NCBI RefSeq assembly: GCF_027580225.2
Contig: NC_073360.2
Span: 9,292,501-9,356,500 of the forward strand
Reading direction: 5' to 3'
DNA from: Misgurnus anguillicaudatus
Taxonomy: Eukaryota > Chordata > Actinopteri > Cypriniformes > Cobitidae
Length of the DNA stretch: 64,000 nucleotides
The notes below the pieces were generated by a model. That model was not told the origin of the DNA. It made no database searches and saw only the letters and a program-made list of their open reading frames with translations. Every line of letters begins with the position of its first letter. Positions within the stretch are counted from its first letter, which is position 1. Below, piece by piece: positions 10,250 through 24,273 of the stretch. The position numbers were made by a program, and so were the translations under genes.

Positions 10250-12135
10250 TTACACCCTGAAGCTATTTTGGGGATTTTCTCCTGGATTTTGCCTACCCAA
10301 TTTCAAAAGCTTCCCATACCCACATGCAGAGATTTACATACAAAAGTTTGGTATCATTTTACAGGAAACCCTTTGAAATTACATAAAACACTGTTGAAAG
10401 TGCTAAACATGGTTGTATGTGATGTCAGTCCTCTAATAAACACAAAAATAAAAAGGCGCTTTTTGATGTTTTTTTTCTAAAGTTTTTATTTTAAAGTGTA
10501 TAACTCTGGCCCTGCGTGCCTCAGCTACCTGCAGACAGTTTTGTGATTCCAGCTATTGTCAGCTTAGGGGCCAGTCACACCAAAAGTGCTTTAAACGCTT
10601 GCAAACGCAAGGCGCGATGCACTGCCTTTTTAAAAAAAAGAGCAGTGCGACGCGGCTTTTCATATTGCTAAGCAACCACCGAGTCAGCTGTCTTGTCAAT
10701 CAAATATTGAAGCATGGCTTTTGCTGTTAACTGTCATATTAGCAGAAACTTTAAAAAGAGGGCGCTTGCTCTGACCTTGTTTGAGGGTGAGAGGTGCACA
10801 AACACGCAGGAGGGAGTGAGCGAGTGGAGTCCGGTTCTTCAAAGCAACTGTAAACTTCCCTCACCACAACGTAAGGCCCGCCTCTCCTCTCATTCGATTG
10901 GACAATGGAAAGACACGAATGACGTCGGGCGCTTCTCCACTCTCGGCGCTCCTTCAAAAACGCGTGCGCGGCAGGCGGCAAAAAACCGCAAGGCGCTCGG
11001 CGCGCATAAACAGCGCGCAAACGCGCCCTGCCCATAGAATATCATTCAAAAAAGGCGCCTGCAACTGCCATAAACGCTTTTGGTGTGACTGGCCCCTTAC
11101 AGAGGAAAAATGATTTTTTACTCTATCATAATAAATGCAAAAGTTATTTTACTCCAACTGATGGGAGGAATAATACCCTTTTTGTATACAATTTCTGCCT
11201 AAAAACATTTGAAGTGCTCCCATAACCACATACAGTGGAATAAATGCAATTTCTTTATATCATTTTAAAGAAAACCCTTTAAATTTACATAAAAAGCTGC
11301 TGTTTGTGACAAATATTGTTATTTATGTTGTTTTTCATATGATAAAACACCAAATTTTCTTTTTTATGTTGTAAACACTGCCTCTGATAGTGTATAACTC
11401 TGGTTCTATGTGCTCTAACAGACTGCAGACAGTTCTGGTTGTTAGCAGCAGCAGACAGTAAACACCCAAAGAAAGAATGATCTCTTTAGCATGTCGCATT
11501 CAAAAGTTATTATTATTTTACTGAAAGGTGCGAAAATACATTTTTCATATAAATATGAATTTTTTGTTTTGCACATATAATAAATAGCAAGGGATTATTC
11601 ATGCACACAACCAAAGAAAATGCTGTGAATGGACTCATTGTTTAGAGTAGGGCGTAAGAGAAAAGATGGTGTATCATTTGTGGCTATCTGTGCTATCTGA
11701 GGCAGCTCACATTCAAGTTTCACATAAATTTACAAAAGACCATTTTTTACCTTATTATTCATTCAACGATTGTTGGATATGTGTTGATAATAGAACAAAA
11801 ATAACATTGTAGCATTATTCCTGAGAGTGAGAGCTTTCATTTGATATAAGACTTGCCCATGTTTGTCATATTTGAAAAAATATGAAATATGTGAATATTA
11901 AATGATATCAAAAAATATGGGGGGGGGTGATAGTGTAAATTAAGTGTAAATAACTTTCTTACAGTAAAACATATCTCAAAGTGATGCATATCTGCAGAAA
12001 GTAAAGACTCTAAGCTTTCAAACAGTATCTCATATGTGTTACTGGGGTCTATAACAGACCATTAAAGATTAAAATAATATTTTATATTTATAAATACGAA
12101 ATTTTGGCCCAGGGACAGGGTCCTCAGGGTTTAAG
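10250..12135. repeat. Degenerate two-block interspersed repeat, interrupted by a Harbinger MITE
   Basis: Two related blocks (10310-10560 and 11215-11470) share motifs such as CCCATA-CCACAT, AAACCCTTT and GTGTATAACTCTGG. The ends ACCCTGA and its complement TCAGGGT suggest a DNA transposon. Nothing in it is coding. Confidence 0.45.
10567..11096. mobile_element. PIF/Harbinger MITE
   Basis: 3-bp TTA duplications at 10564-10566 and 11097-11099. Inverted ends GGGGCCAGTCACACCAAAAG. 530 bp, GC-richer than its surroundings, with repeated AAACGC/GGCGC motifs. Non-coding. Confidence 0.8.
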
Positions 12136-12565
12136 GAATCGAGTCTGCCAGGCCTACTGGCAACTTCTCTTCCAAGGGGCACGAATTTAAAATCTGTGTT
12201 CGTAGCATGTGTGTTGCTCGTCATTAAAAAAAATTGTTTATTGCGTCATGTGAAGCATGTGCATCATGCGTCTTGTTAAAGTAAGTGCCTGCTGCACACG
12301 CATCGAAACAGTTTATGTCTTGTAAGTTAACAAAATACTTGCAAGACACTCACTTAACAGTAAACTCTGATTACAAATGAGATTATGTGAGTATCTGGCA
12401 AATGCGAGCATCACTTTTATCATAAACCCTTTAGCAGGCACAAGACGCATGAAGCACCGAACACATATTTTTTAAAATGACGAACCACACACATTACAAA
12501 CAAAATACATGTTGTGACGAGCTTTGCATTCTGCGCCCTTGAAAAAGAAGTCACCGGCCGCCACT

Positions 12566-13444
12566 GGATCCTAGCAGAGTCGTATAACAAGAGAGTTACG
12601 ACACTCACAGATGTCCATTGTAAGAATGGAATGCGGAAGTAACAGCGTGTCATGTAGTGACGCATAGTTACAAACGCAGCACTGAAGCCCATTCATTTCA
12701 ATGACACCTGCTGGTAAATCGATGAAATTACTGTTTCTTTTTACATTTTCGGACATTTCATGAATATAGTCAACAGTGATATTTTATGAACTCAGCTGTA
12801 GGTGATGATTACCGTTAATAATAACTAGTAATTTTTTTATATTTTAATGAGTTGTGTATAATGTGTGATTAATATAGATTTAATGGTTTGATATTTAATT
12901 ACTGGTGGCCATCTACTTTAATATATACTTATCATATCTTTTTATCTATTAAACACTAGAGTAACACTAGGGGGGAACCTTAAAAGAGGTCTTAAAGTCC
13001 AAAACTGTTAGGAGTATTGAGCACTTTTAAGAGGCTTAAGTTTTTTTCAGCAGGGAAAGTGGACAAAACGTGAAGAGGGAGATAAAAATTGTTGCACACA
13101 ATGCATGACAGTGAATTAATAAGAAACAACACATTAGATTGTGCAGGGATCTTGATTGTGACTGATCTTATTAGAGACATGATAACATCTTTGACACAGT
13201 GCAGAAATGCCAAAGCACCAGAAATAGAAGTGGCCTAATAACTACATTGCAAAATGCAACTATGCACCAGAGATGATTTGGGTAAAGACTTCTAAAGTGA
13301 TCACACAAACTTACAGAACCTTGTGTTGGTGTTTATTTCCTATCAAATACATTATGAATATGAATTATATATTTTCTTTATTTTATGTGTATATGTATGT
13401 AAATATATATGTAACACCAGGCATGGTGGTACTCCTATACACCA
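12566..13444. other. No recognisable gene
   Basis: AT-rich sequence. Scattered short open frames lack family features. Confidence 0.5.
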
Positions 13445-13600
13445 CCCTTATGAAAATTAACCATGATTTTACTACAGTTAAAACCAAAAAACCATGGTTA
13501 GTGTAGTAAAACCATGGTTTTGCTCATAGAAATCAATTCACCAAAAACCATGGTTACTACACTTTTACCACAATAAAACCATGGTTAATTTTCGTACGGG
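13445..13600. mobile_element. Palindromic MITE with repeated ACCATGGTT
   Basis: Inverted ends CCCTTATGAAAATTAACCAT and CCCGTACGAAAATTAACCAT. The interior repeats ACCATGGTTTT in both orientations, so the whole 156 bp can fold back. Confidence 0.75.
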
Positions 13601-13852
13601 CAGCAGTGCACATTTAACACTGGCGATTTAGGTTATTTAGTTTTGTAACAAATTCTAAAGTTTGCCTTCTCAGGGTTTTTTTTTTGTATAAAGTAAGTCA
13701 AAGTGGTTAGAAAGCTTGAAAGACAAAACTTCATTCTTTTCCAGGATACTAAAAAAAGAAATAATGCTATCCAGTCTTTTTTATACCAAAAAGAATAGGA
13801 CAAACCAGTGTATGTTTATAAAGTTTATAAAGTTGTAGCATTTCCTGGATAT

Positions 13853-14268
13853 TGTTATGATCACCACAGTGGCTCCTTCTACTGGCCACCAGATGCTTCA
13901 CTACACATCACCGTCAGGACTCCATCACCCAGAACCCCTTGCGCCACAACGATTACTGCCACACCTGCTGCTCATTATCCGGACTACTTGAACCATCTTC
14001 TCCCATTGCAAAGTATTGTTAGTGTCACACTACATTTCTGAGCAGTTCTCACCTGTTTTATGAGTCCCTGGTTTTCGATCTTGCATGTATATTTGGATGT
14101 TCTCTGAATCTGTTTATTCCCTGTTCTATTTTGTTTGCTCTGGTTTTTGGACTGATTACCAGTACATGACCTCCTGCCTGTTTTGTGGATTTATGATTGT
14201 GGTTTACCCTTCAAATAAAACGTACATTTGGATCCTCAACCCTTCGTGTCTCGGAGCAGTTCATGACA
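13853..14268 (+). repeat. Solo LTR
   Basis: A TGTTATGATC...TTCATGACA unit of 416 bp flanked by 5-bp duplications GATAT (13848-13852 and 14269-14273). An AATAAA lies near the 3' side (14214). No second copy or internal region is nearby, so it is the product of LTR-LTR recombination. Confidence 0.8.
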
Positions 14269-14273
14269 GATAT

Positions 14274-15130
14274 TATGAAAATAACGGCTGCTATCCAGTT
14301 TTTAAAACCAAAAATAATAGAAAAATCAGATGTTATGGAAGGCAGAGGAGCTGATGAAGCCATAGAAAAAAGAAACATGGAAATGAATGACAAATAGCTA
14401 TCCAGGTTAAAGAAGAGGGTTAGGAGAGAAAGAGATCAAATGAGATCAACCTCACTGCAATGCATACTATCATTAATTATTAATTAAATGGACAAAAAAT
14501 GAGGAAGAACTGACATACGCAATACAGCAGAGGAGTCGTAAAGATTGGACCTAGCCTACTGAAGCAGTCTAAAAACACACATCGCAGGCCTCGACATCAA
14601 CGCTTGTCCACTCATCAGGGACAAGTAGATTTTTTAAAAGGCCAAGTGAAAGAGAATTTTACTTGCTTGACCGGACAAGTAGATTAAAAAGCCAATAACA
14701 ATCACCAAAACACGATAATGATTCTGCATCCTTTAGTCTTAATGGCGACCGAAAGTGCATAATGTAATAACGCTAAGGTAAACAAATAAGCGCAGCAAAC
14801 ACAGAGTGAGTTAACAGTGTGTTAACAAAGTGGGTTAAACATACTGTGGTAAAAAATGTTTTTAATAACATGATACAGTTAAGCAGCATCACATCACGGT
14901 TGAAAATGTACAGATTTCATATGACAGTTCAATAAACAAGTAATTCATATTTAGTCACTTACATTTTAGACACAATATTGACTGTTTTTGTTGTTTCAGC
15001 GGTGAAAATAGTTCAAAGATCACAGCAGAACCATATGCTAAGTGGCGCTATAGCAAACAACCAAACATTTCGGTGCTCACTATCGACAAACCAATCTAAT
15101 ACATTTAAAATATATATATTTTTTTAAATC
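14274..15130. other. Intergenic, fragmentary repeats
   Basis: Contains an inverted-looking GACAAGTAGATT motif (14625-14690). No gene is supported. Confidence 0.4.
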
Positions 15131-15149
15131 AGACCAAACACGTTTATTT

Positions 15150-15151
15150 TA

Positions 15152-15208
<57 letters not shown>

Positions 15209-15212
15209 ATCT

Positions 15213-15282
<70 letters not shown>
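15150..15282. repeat. (ATCT)n then (AT)n microsatellite
   Basis: About 17 ATCT units grading into ATATCT and then AT units, ending at the hAT element. Confidence 0.95.
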
Positions 15283-15285
<3 letters not shown>

Positions 15286-16972
15286 GGCCGGGACTTTAAC
15301 GCGTTAATTAAGATTAATTAATTACACAAAAAATAACGCGTTAAACATTTTAACGCATTTTAATCGCACTTATTAATAGAGTCATTCGTAAATACTGCAG
15401 ACCCTGTTTTAGTTCGAGAACTCCGGGGTTGTGATGCAGTGTAAATAAAAGTAGACGGAACCTAAACGAACAGCTGATTTTAACGTGACAACGCATCAAT
15501 TTCAAAGTAAAAAATGATTTATTCTGGTAAATGGAGGTTTGCAACGGAGGTTTTGCCCAATAAACATCTACCAACAAACTACAGATTATTTTAACATGTA
15601 TCCTAATGTCTGTTATATGTTAATGTTTGAGTATTGTTGGGTTTAAATATTGTTGTAATGTTGTTTTGTTTTAATTTAATTAGTTTATTACGAGTTTAAT
15701 TTAAGTTTTGTTTTCTACTTTAAAACGAATTTCGTTTCAAATAATTTGTCTCGTAATTATAAACAATGTTTTGTTGTTAGGTTTTGTGAATATAAATTAA
15801 AAAGAACATTAAAAGCAACACCGTGCATCTCATTGATGCATATGCTACCGAATGCCAAAACATGCAGTGAGTAGCCTATATCACTTACTTTTCAAAAAAT
15901 CAGCCTGGCAGTGCCCAGAAGTTAAATTTACACGGGCATTTAGAGCATAATGTAGCAGCACGTTTGATTTGCGGTGTGCTTAAGACTTTTAAAAATCAAC
16001 TTCATATTAATTTTAATAGGCTACTTTGACGGAGGACACGGACAGAGAACAGCGACGGCAGGTAAAGGAAAAAAGTTAAACGAATAGAGTCAGTTTGTAA
16101 GAACATTTTTAAATTGACTATAAGATCATCAATATGAACTATGAACAATGAACTATTATAAACATAACAGCAAGAAAAGCTGAAGAGGAACTCGCAACAT
16201 TAAAGCAATAAGCATTTATGTAGGCTAAAGCTATATATCACCTCTTATTTTTTTTTTATTTAGTTAAGTTTCAATGGTAACACTAACGGCGCGTACATTA
16301 TGCAGCGCTTTTCACATCCGAATCCCACTTAAGAAACCTATAAACGATGTGCAACTTAAAAACTATATTATTCACATTTTTATATATTTTAATTTTAATA
16401 TAGGCTATATAGTATATTATGTTTTGTTGTTTTTATTGCGCGAGGTGGGGCATCCGCGCACATAGGTACCAGAACACAGACAGTCAAAACCTGAGAAGTC
16501 CCGAACCCTGCAATTATTAAACAAATGACTACTTTAAGAAATGCGGGCCAGGAAGCGGGTCGGGTATAATATATATATTTTTTTCTTTGCGGTCCGAGTT
16601 GCGGGCGGGTTGTTTATACATTGACCCGCGCATCACTGGTAAGCGTCGATAAGAGCATGGTTGTGTGTAAGATATGCAACAAGGAATTCACATATCACCG
16701 CAGCACATCGAGCCTCAAGTATCATCTCAATGCAAAACATACAGCAGCTATGGACATTAGCCCGACTCCGGTACGACTTGGTTGAACAAAAATAAACAAT
16801 ATTTTGTTAAGCTTATGTATTCAGTCATTATTCATAAAAATCCATGTAAAAATACTTCTTAATGTTCTCAGGTCAAATATTTATATGAGATTAAAATGCG
16901 ATTAATTTAGATTAATTAATTACAAAGCCTCTAATTAATTCGATTAATTTTTTTAATCGAGTCCCGGCCCTA
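15283..16972 (+). mobile_element. hAT element with BED finger, non-autonomous
   Basis: Inverted ends TAGGGCCGGGACT and AGTCCCGGCCCTA. The flanks ATATATAT and ATATTTAT are a plausible 8-bp duplication. Subterminal regions are rich in ACGCGTTAA and GATTAATTAATTA. Part of it (15360-15830) has a close relative at 51080-51129 plus 52823-53460, inside the large hAT. No catalytic domain is present. Confidence 0.8.
16660..16785 (+). pseudogene. BED zinc-finger exon fragment
   Basis: It reads VVCKICNKEFTYHRSTSSLK followed by YHLNAKH. All four zinc ligands of a BED finger (CxxC...HxxxxH) are present, followed by a stop within a few codons (VRLG stop). No splice to a catalytic domain was found within the element. 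It could still bind DNA if expressed, but is most likely a leftover of an internally deleted hAT transposase. Confidence 0.7.
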
Positions 16973-16973
16973 A

Positions 16974-16975
<2 letters not shown>

Positions 16976-17021
<46 letters not shown>
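16976..17021. repeat. (AT)n microsatellite
   Basis: Pure AT run. The adjacent 45-bp ACTCAAAACAATAACTTTTA block recurs after the AT run at 20411, suggesting both belong to the same repeat. Confidence 0.9.
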
Positions 17022-17022
<1 letters not shown>

Positions 17023-17076
17023 TCAAAACAATAACTTTTAATAACAATAGCCATTGTTTTGAGTATGTGTATATAT

Positions 17077-18938
17077 TAGGGGTGACCCCATATAGTCGAA
17101 GATTCGATGCATCTATAGACCGTTTCAGCAGTAACAACATAAACAAGTGGCTGTCGTGGTCCGCGTGAACTTCCGGTAAACAACGCTTAGAATAAATAAC
17201 AACAAAGTTCTAAATAAACAACGTAGTTTATTTATATAACAAGCAAAAAAACAACACATAGATTACATAGGAAACCAAAACATTTGTTATTTTTGACAAG
17301 GCATTTGTTCAAGAGATCAGTTTAGCAACTAGTAGACCATTAAAAAAATGAAACCGGAAGTAAGGTTCGGATCCAGACGTGTATCACGTGAGTCCGATGA
17401 AACCGTCTATAGGAGAAGCCTGATTCGACTACCAATCTCACAGTCGAATCATCGCAGATGTGTTATGAAATGAGGATCCTTTAATTTTGGCCGTATATGG
17501 GTGCACTGTGCACAAATCTGATTTCACATATAACAGCTTTCTCCCAATATATTAATATACAGCATATTATTATAATTCTGCAAATAATATGTGAAGTATC
17601 AGCTTTCAATAAATATTTTTAAAATGCGTTAATAAATCCAGCAACCCCTGTGACCGGGCTACACGTCCATAAGAGGTTCCTATGTTAATAAACCATTGCC
17701 TCTTTGTTTCTACATTTAAAGGAAAAAGCTGGCAATTCTGGCTATACTTTCATGCTTTTAATAATTTCTTTATTTTATTTTATTTATAAATCACTCTGGG
17801 TTATCTGATTTATCTATTTGGCTTGTGTTTTGTTTTCGTGCACTTGAGGCATTTTGCACATTGTTCTGCACTTTGTTACTTCTGACCTTACTTTATTTAA
17901 AAAAAAATGTATTTATTACAAACGTAAATTCTGATGTAATTTAAATCTGTACATTTTGGATTGTTTTTCGTTGTATAGATTTTGCACTATTGCGTGCTGG
18001 CCATGCTTGCGCATGCAATTTAGCCGAACGTGCTAGGTGCTCTTCGTCTCATATTTAGAAGTTCATCAAACTAAACATTAAAAATCTGATGTTTTCAACG
18101 GGTATACGTTTTTAAAATGTATTAAAAACATAGTGGTTATCTTATCAAAAGTTAAACTACAAAACAGGTAAGCCGTTTCTTTAAATTTCCGTGATGAAAT
18201 GGAAAATATCTGCACCGAACCTATATTTATTCCTGACACGACTGTCTTTCTTGTGATTTAATATTATGGTCGGTGTTCACTTTCAAATGATAGAAAAGAG
18301 ATTCCTGAAATAAATATCACCAGTTGTTTCTGTATCTAAAGTGAATGGAGATGATCAAAGTGAAAGCAAGCAAAATAATAACGCGCAGTGTCTATAAAAT
18401 CATTAATTTCAGTGTTTTTATGAATTGTATATAAAGCTTAGTTTTTATAATTTGCATCACAAATTATTTGTCATTTCTCATTTGTCTGTTTTTTTGGTCA
18501 TGACTGCTTTGACGCGCTTAATCTCCAAATTAACTAAAAACACTGAATTAGCCGAGGTTTCCAAGGCAGGATCACCTTTGTTATATTTTTAGGTTTAGTT
18601 ATCAAAATGTTTTTTTGTGTGATGTTCTGTAGATCTTGGCTTTAAAATGTTATGAGAAATAATTAAACAAATGTTGCCTTACATTTTACATTAAAAATAT
18701 ATAATTGCATCGTCAGTTTTGTCTTCGTTCATCACTTGAAAGACAGTTTTGGTCACTTTATCAGAAAGTTGTTTATGTGTGCTGCTTGTGAAAGAAAATA
18801 AAAGTTATCAATTTGTACCTGGTCTGACCCCCTCCCAACCCACACACACACACATAGATGATTCGACTATCGGTCGACTATGAAAAGATTCGACAATTCT
18901 GATTCGAATATGTAAATCCTTAGTCGAGGACAGCCCTA
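17077..18938. mobile_element. hAT element (TAGGG...GTCGA family)
   Basis: Left end TAGGGGTGACCCCATATAGTCGAAGATTCG. The right end, reversed, reads TAGGGCTGTCCTCGACTAAG. Internal mirrored GATTCGACTA motifs are present. The flanks are ATATAT on both sides. No transposase frame is seen. Confidence 0.6.
17113..17413. repeat. MITE nested in the hAT element
   Basis: Inverted ends TATAGACCGTTTCA and TGAAACCGTCTATA enclose ~300 bp, interrupting the GATTCGATGCATC...AGAAGCCTGATTCGAC arms of the host element. Confidence 0.55.
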
Positions 18939-18948
18939 ATATATATTT

Positions 18949-19101
18949 AAGCAATATCGCTCGAGTAGGAGTGTGATATAGCTCTATATCATCACGGCTG
19001 TGATTAGGCCAGAGGCACGAGGCCGCAGGCCGAGTGCCGGAGGCAATCACAGCCGTGATGATATAGAGCTATATCACACGACTCAGAGAGCGATATTGCT
19101 T
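18949..19101. repeat. Long perfect-stem hairpin with GC-rich loop
   Basis: Arms 18971-19005 and 19045-19079 are perfectly complementary over 35 bp (GTGTGATATAGCTC...TGTGATT). The spacer is 39 bp and GC-rich. Beyond a short mismatch the arms resume with AAGCAATATCGCTC and GAGCGATATTGCTT. It abuts the ISL2EU-like terminus at 19102. Confidence 0.85.
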
Positions 19102-20418
<1,317 letters not shown>

Positions 20419-20599
20419 CTCAAAACAATAACTTTTAATAACAATAGCCAATTGATAAAAAAGTGCAAACAAGCAAGGACTGTTGGTTGGCGGGACATGG
20501 AGCTGGTGAACAGGTGCAGGCAGACCGCAGGCTCGTCCAGGGCGGACACTAGTGACTCACAGGGCAGGCCCGGCCCCCCAATGCCCGCCCATGGTGCCG

Positions 20600-21540
20600 G
20601 GAGTGGCGCAGAGGCTGTCTCTATGGACACTGTCAAAGGCTTTCTCAAAATCTACAAAGTTGATGTATATTAAGTGCCATTCAGTGCAATGACGTTCAGC
20701 AGTAAAAATCTGATCTGTAAATTCTCTTCCTTTTTAGAAACCTGCCTGTTCCATGTTGGTCATCTGCGTCTGATAGCTGGTGGATTATAATTTTTGCTAG
20801 GATCTTGCTTGGTGTTGTTACAGTTGCTAAGGGTTCCTTTCTTGGGGATCTTCAAAATGATGCCTTCTGACCAGTCTGTTGGTATCTCTCTTTCCATATT
20901 GCTATAAATAGTGGGAGACGCACCTTGGTTGCAAGCTCTGGGTCTGCCTTAAACAGTTCTGCATTCAGTTTTCAGTACTGATGTCAGGATTGTGCTCTGC
21001 TGCCTGAATGTCAGCTTCCGATATTGGTGGTTGCCTGTTTAAGGCCATACTAAAAGATTCAGCCCAGTAGGCGTCACTTTCTGTTTAGTTCCACAATATT
21101 TAGTTCCACATTTTTTGCCACAGTTTACCTTGGTTATTTTATACACCCATTCTCCCTTGCTAGCTGCTTCTTCAGCCCAGTTTGCAAGTCATCCATAAAG
21201 GCTCTTTTGTCTGATCCTGACAATCACTTCATTTCTCTATTTTTTTGGTAACTTAGCTTGTATCCTCTTTCAGTCTCTTTGATTTAGCATTTAAAAGCTT
21301 TTAACCCTTTACTGGTAGTTTCTTTTTGTCTTTTCTTTTGTACCCAAGCATACTTCACTTGTCTGAATATATGCTGCTTTTGATATGATATGCTCCCACC
21401 TGGTGTTGACATCTAGTAGTTCAGTTTCTATTTATTGTTCTATTAATTGCTGCCTTCCAGGTCATTTGACCCCTGTCTTCCTCAGCTTTATTTTTACTGT
21501 TGCTACAATCATATGATGGCAAGGTTGCTTACTCTGAAAC
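20600..21540 (-). pseudogene. LINE fragment: endonuclease end and reverse transcriptase start
   Basis: On the minus strand the sequence around 20665-20605 reads IYINFVDFEKAFDSVHRDSL. This is reverse transcriptase motif A of non-LTR retrotransposons, with the catalytic Asp in FVDFEKAFDS. Upstream, GTPSKILAKII-like and KTGVK-like stretches (20800 and ~21470) fit the region before motif A and the end of an AP endonuclease (HHMIVATVKIKLRK). The frame is broken by several stops and shifts. The catalytic YADD box and the 3' tail are missing. The clade cannot be fixed by eye; RTE-like is my guess. Confidence 0.65.
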
Positions 21541-21587
21541 ACTGGACAAAAAGATGGCCAGCCACAGTGTCAATTATTATCCATTAT

Positions 21588-22870
21588 ACAACAGTTCTTT
21601 CTGGTTCTCGAATCTGATTGGCTAAGAGGCGTGCAATATTCTACTGATAACGGCACAGTAACCGCTTCACCTTTCTTATCATTCGTGCGTGCGTGTGTGT
21701 GTGCGTGTGTGTGTAAAATACTACATTGCAAAATTTTTGTGTTGTACCTTAATACCTCAGCAAGCTTCCTTTCTTTGGGTCTTGCAGACAGAACCTTTGA
21801 AAATACACAGAAAACACACAGTGGCCATGTTAACATTAATAAAAATTAAAGCAAAGTTTGGAATACTACATTGCAGTAAAATGTAGATTAAATAAAAATC
21901 ATTGTTCTAGGTCTGTGTCAGCTCTCCACCGTTTCAGTACAGCTGTGAACTTCACTGAGCTCTGAGTAGTCCTTTAATACAATCTGTGAATAAATTACAT
22001 TAAACAATATCAAGAATAAAGAATCAGTGTTATATGTAAACTGATTCTAAATATGCACATGTAAACTCTATTTACTAGGCTACTGTCATGAAACTGAAGC
22101 ACTTATGAACAGATTTAGCCTGTATATGCACAGATGTAGAGTAGAACTCACAAAAACTTAAAATGCATTTTAGCTGTCTTTTGTGTTTTCATATACACTC
22201 AGTTTATGTTGTTTGACTTTCTCATCGACTTGAAACAAGTCGCCCTCACCATGATCTCTCATGCAGTGACCTGATCCTTACTGAAATACTACTCACAGTC
22301 AGTAACAATCTTATTCCTGTACGTACATTGCGAAAACAAACACTTTAGGCATAACATAAAGACTATATTGTAAGTGTTTACTATTTAACTAAATAGATAA
22401 ATAAATAATACAAAGATCAATATTAACTGGTGAGAAACAGAGACGAGGATTTAGCATGAGATGAGAATACTTAACGTACTCTCAAAGTTGTTGATTTAAC
22501 ATTAAAAAACACTTCTCTTTCTTACTGTCAGGTAAGACAGTCTGTCTTGCAATACGATTAACGTCATTCACGTTAATCGCGGGAATCTCTTGTAAACAGC
22601 GAGTGTATTGTGTGTTATTTTAGCAATATTAATTTATGAAACAATATGAAATAAAGTAATAACTTACACGTATATCCCGCACTTCGTTCGCCATGCTTGG
22701 TGGATGACGTGAAGCTTCATTTCAGTTGGTTGCGCAAAAGGTGTGCATTGCTGAGCTCCTTGAGTGCTGCGCTCTTGGCGGGTTATGATTGGTTGAATGG
22801 TAAGCTTGCATCTGATTGACTAAAGAGTACTAGTGACCCACGTTGGAGAAGCGCGCTGCCACCAAAGTAT
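21588..22870. repeat. Second ISL2EU-like copy, one clear end
   Basis: Begins TTATACAACAGTTCTTTCTG, the reverse complement of the 20304 end. A (GT)n-like run lies near 21687-21713. The far end is not clear, although AAGCTTCA and GGTTGGTTGCGC blocks near 22710 resemble subterminal sequence. No gene. Confidence 0.4.
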
Positions 22871-23058
22871 CAAAAAACACACACACGAATTCAAAGCAAT
22901 TCACACACGAAAAAGATGATTCGTACATTCACAGTCATGATACACTCAAAATTTTAAACTTTTCGTACACAGTTCTACATTTGTGAATTGTTTATTTTTT
23001 TGTGAAACGTATTTTATGAATATGTATTTTTATTTTGTGTATGTACATCGTTTTTTGC

Positions 23059-23104
<46 letters not shown>

Positions 23105-23690
23105 TTGTGTATGTGAATTAGATTTCATGCATGTGAAATTGTCTACGCATGTGTGAATCATGTTTTTTGCGTGAATTATTAATGAGATTAATCTGTCTCT
23201 ATTTTCGGGACCAGACAGTAACGTAATTTTACATAAGTACATAAATTTACATAATTTTAGGGCTCTCACACGAAAAAACTGAGTTTCACAGATCGCAAAT
23301 CACAACATTTATAGTGAAAGGGCTGTATGCATGTTCTGTTGTTGAGTCCCCATCATTTAGGTAATTGTTACGTTACGGAAAATTATTTAAAAAACATTTT
23401 GAGCTAGCATAGTAAAGTTTGTTTATGTTTTGTAGCTCTTAAATAAGGTAGGGTTACGGGTCACTCAATAAATACCATAATTTAAACACTGTTATACACT
23501 AACTATGTTGTTGTTGTTTTTTTTTTGCAACAATGCAAAATCGTCCAAAGTACTAATTTGTATGAAGAAGTTATAGTACTATTACATCTTCCCCATAGGG
23601 TGGGAGAGGAAACCAGCCAAACTGCACTTGACAAACACAGCTTCCCAAATTTAAACCCCCTCTGTGAACCACTACAGAAGCCTCATATGG
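22871..23690. other. Repeat-derived spacer with an AT microsatellite
   Basis: An (AT)n run at 23060-23094. The flanks carry repeated short motifs such as TTCACACACGAA and GTGTGAATCATG. No gene is supported. Confidence 0.5.
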
Positions 23691-23699
23691 TTCACCACA

Positions 23700-24150
23700 G
23701 GAGACCACATCTCAAAGAGCTAAAAATAAATCAGGAAAGCACGTAAACCCATTTTATCTTGTTAATACATTGTTCTCTTTAATGCTGTAGTGTCTTATAT
23801 TGAGTATTTGTGCTTTTGTACAGTTACATCAATACTAAAAATATGCTGATGTATTTTATCAGTAGTATTCACACTGTAAAAAATTATTTGCTGCCTTTAA
23901 TGTTTTTGTTTAATCAACTTACTAGTTTAAATGAAAAGAGATGAGTTGCTACAATTTATAGTTGAAATATGTCAACTTCTTTTTATATTTTATAAGTTAT
24001 AACAACTCATCTGTGGTAAAAATAATAGTAAGTTGAATGACTTGTAAATCTAAAATGAAATTAAAAAATTAAGGCAGCAAAGACACAGTGCACTTTGGCA
24101 GTCAAAACATTTTTAAATTATGGTGGCACATTAAAGAAACTGTTTACCCA
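23700..24150 (+). repeat. Contiguous copy of the split repeat segment, itself holding a MITE
   Basis: 23700-23860 and 24090-24150 match 2700-2795 plus 7700-7850. Between them, about 23871-24088, is a palindromic MITE with ACTGTAAAAAATTATTTGCT at one end and AGCAAAGACACAGT at the other. The other copy has the empty site (GTAGTATGCACTTTGTCAGT). Confidence 0.6.
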
Positions 24151-24273
24151 TATTTAAAAATAATTTTCCTCCCTCTTATGACTTTCAACTTTACACACAA
24201 TTTAGCAGTGTCTAAGCAGCTCTTTTCCATATAGTGAAAATTATTGTCAACATTTCAGGGAAAAAATCAATAC

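Larger units (their letters stand above)
8336..12156. mobile_element. hAT element with nested insertions
   Basis: 8-bp duplications CTGGCAAC at 8328-8335 and 12157-12164. Termini TAGACCTG and, reversed, TAGGCCTGG, both followed by a GACTCG or GAGTCG block. It contains a nested hAT (8439-9645), the 10250-12135 repeat and a Harbinger MITE. Between 9770 and 10010 are irregular copies of a GAGCCGGAAACA...GACTCGAGAG motif. No transposase frame is seen. Confidence 0.7.
8321..12565. mobile_element. Palindromic element split by a hAT insertion
   Basis: The left end GTGGCGGCTGGCAACT breaks off at 8336 and resumes at 12165 (TCTCTTCC...). The right end reads, on the other strand, GTGGCGGCCGGTGACTTCTT. 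Internal sequence 12166-12565 is partly self-complementary (GTTGCTCGTCATT versus GGTTCGTCATT). It is non-coding. Its own target duplication is not resolved. Confidence 0.5.
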
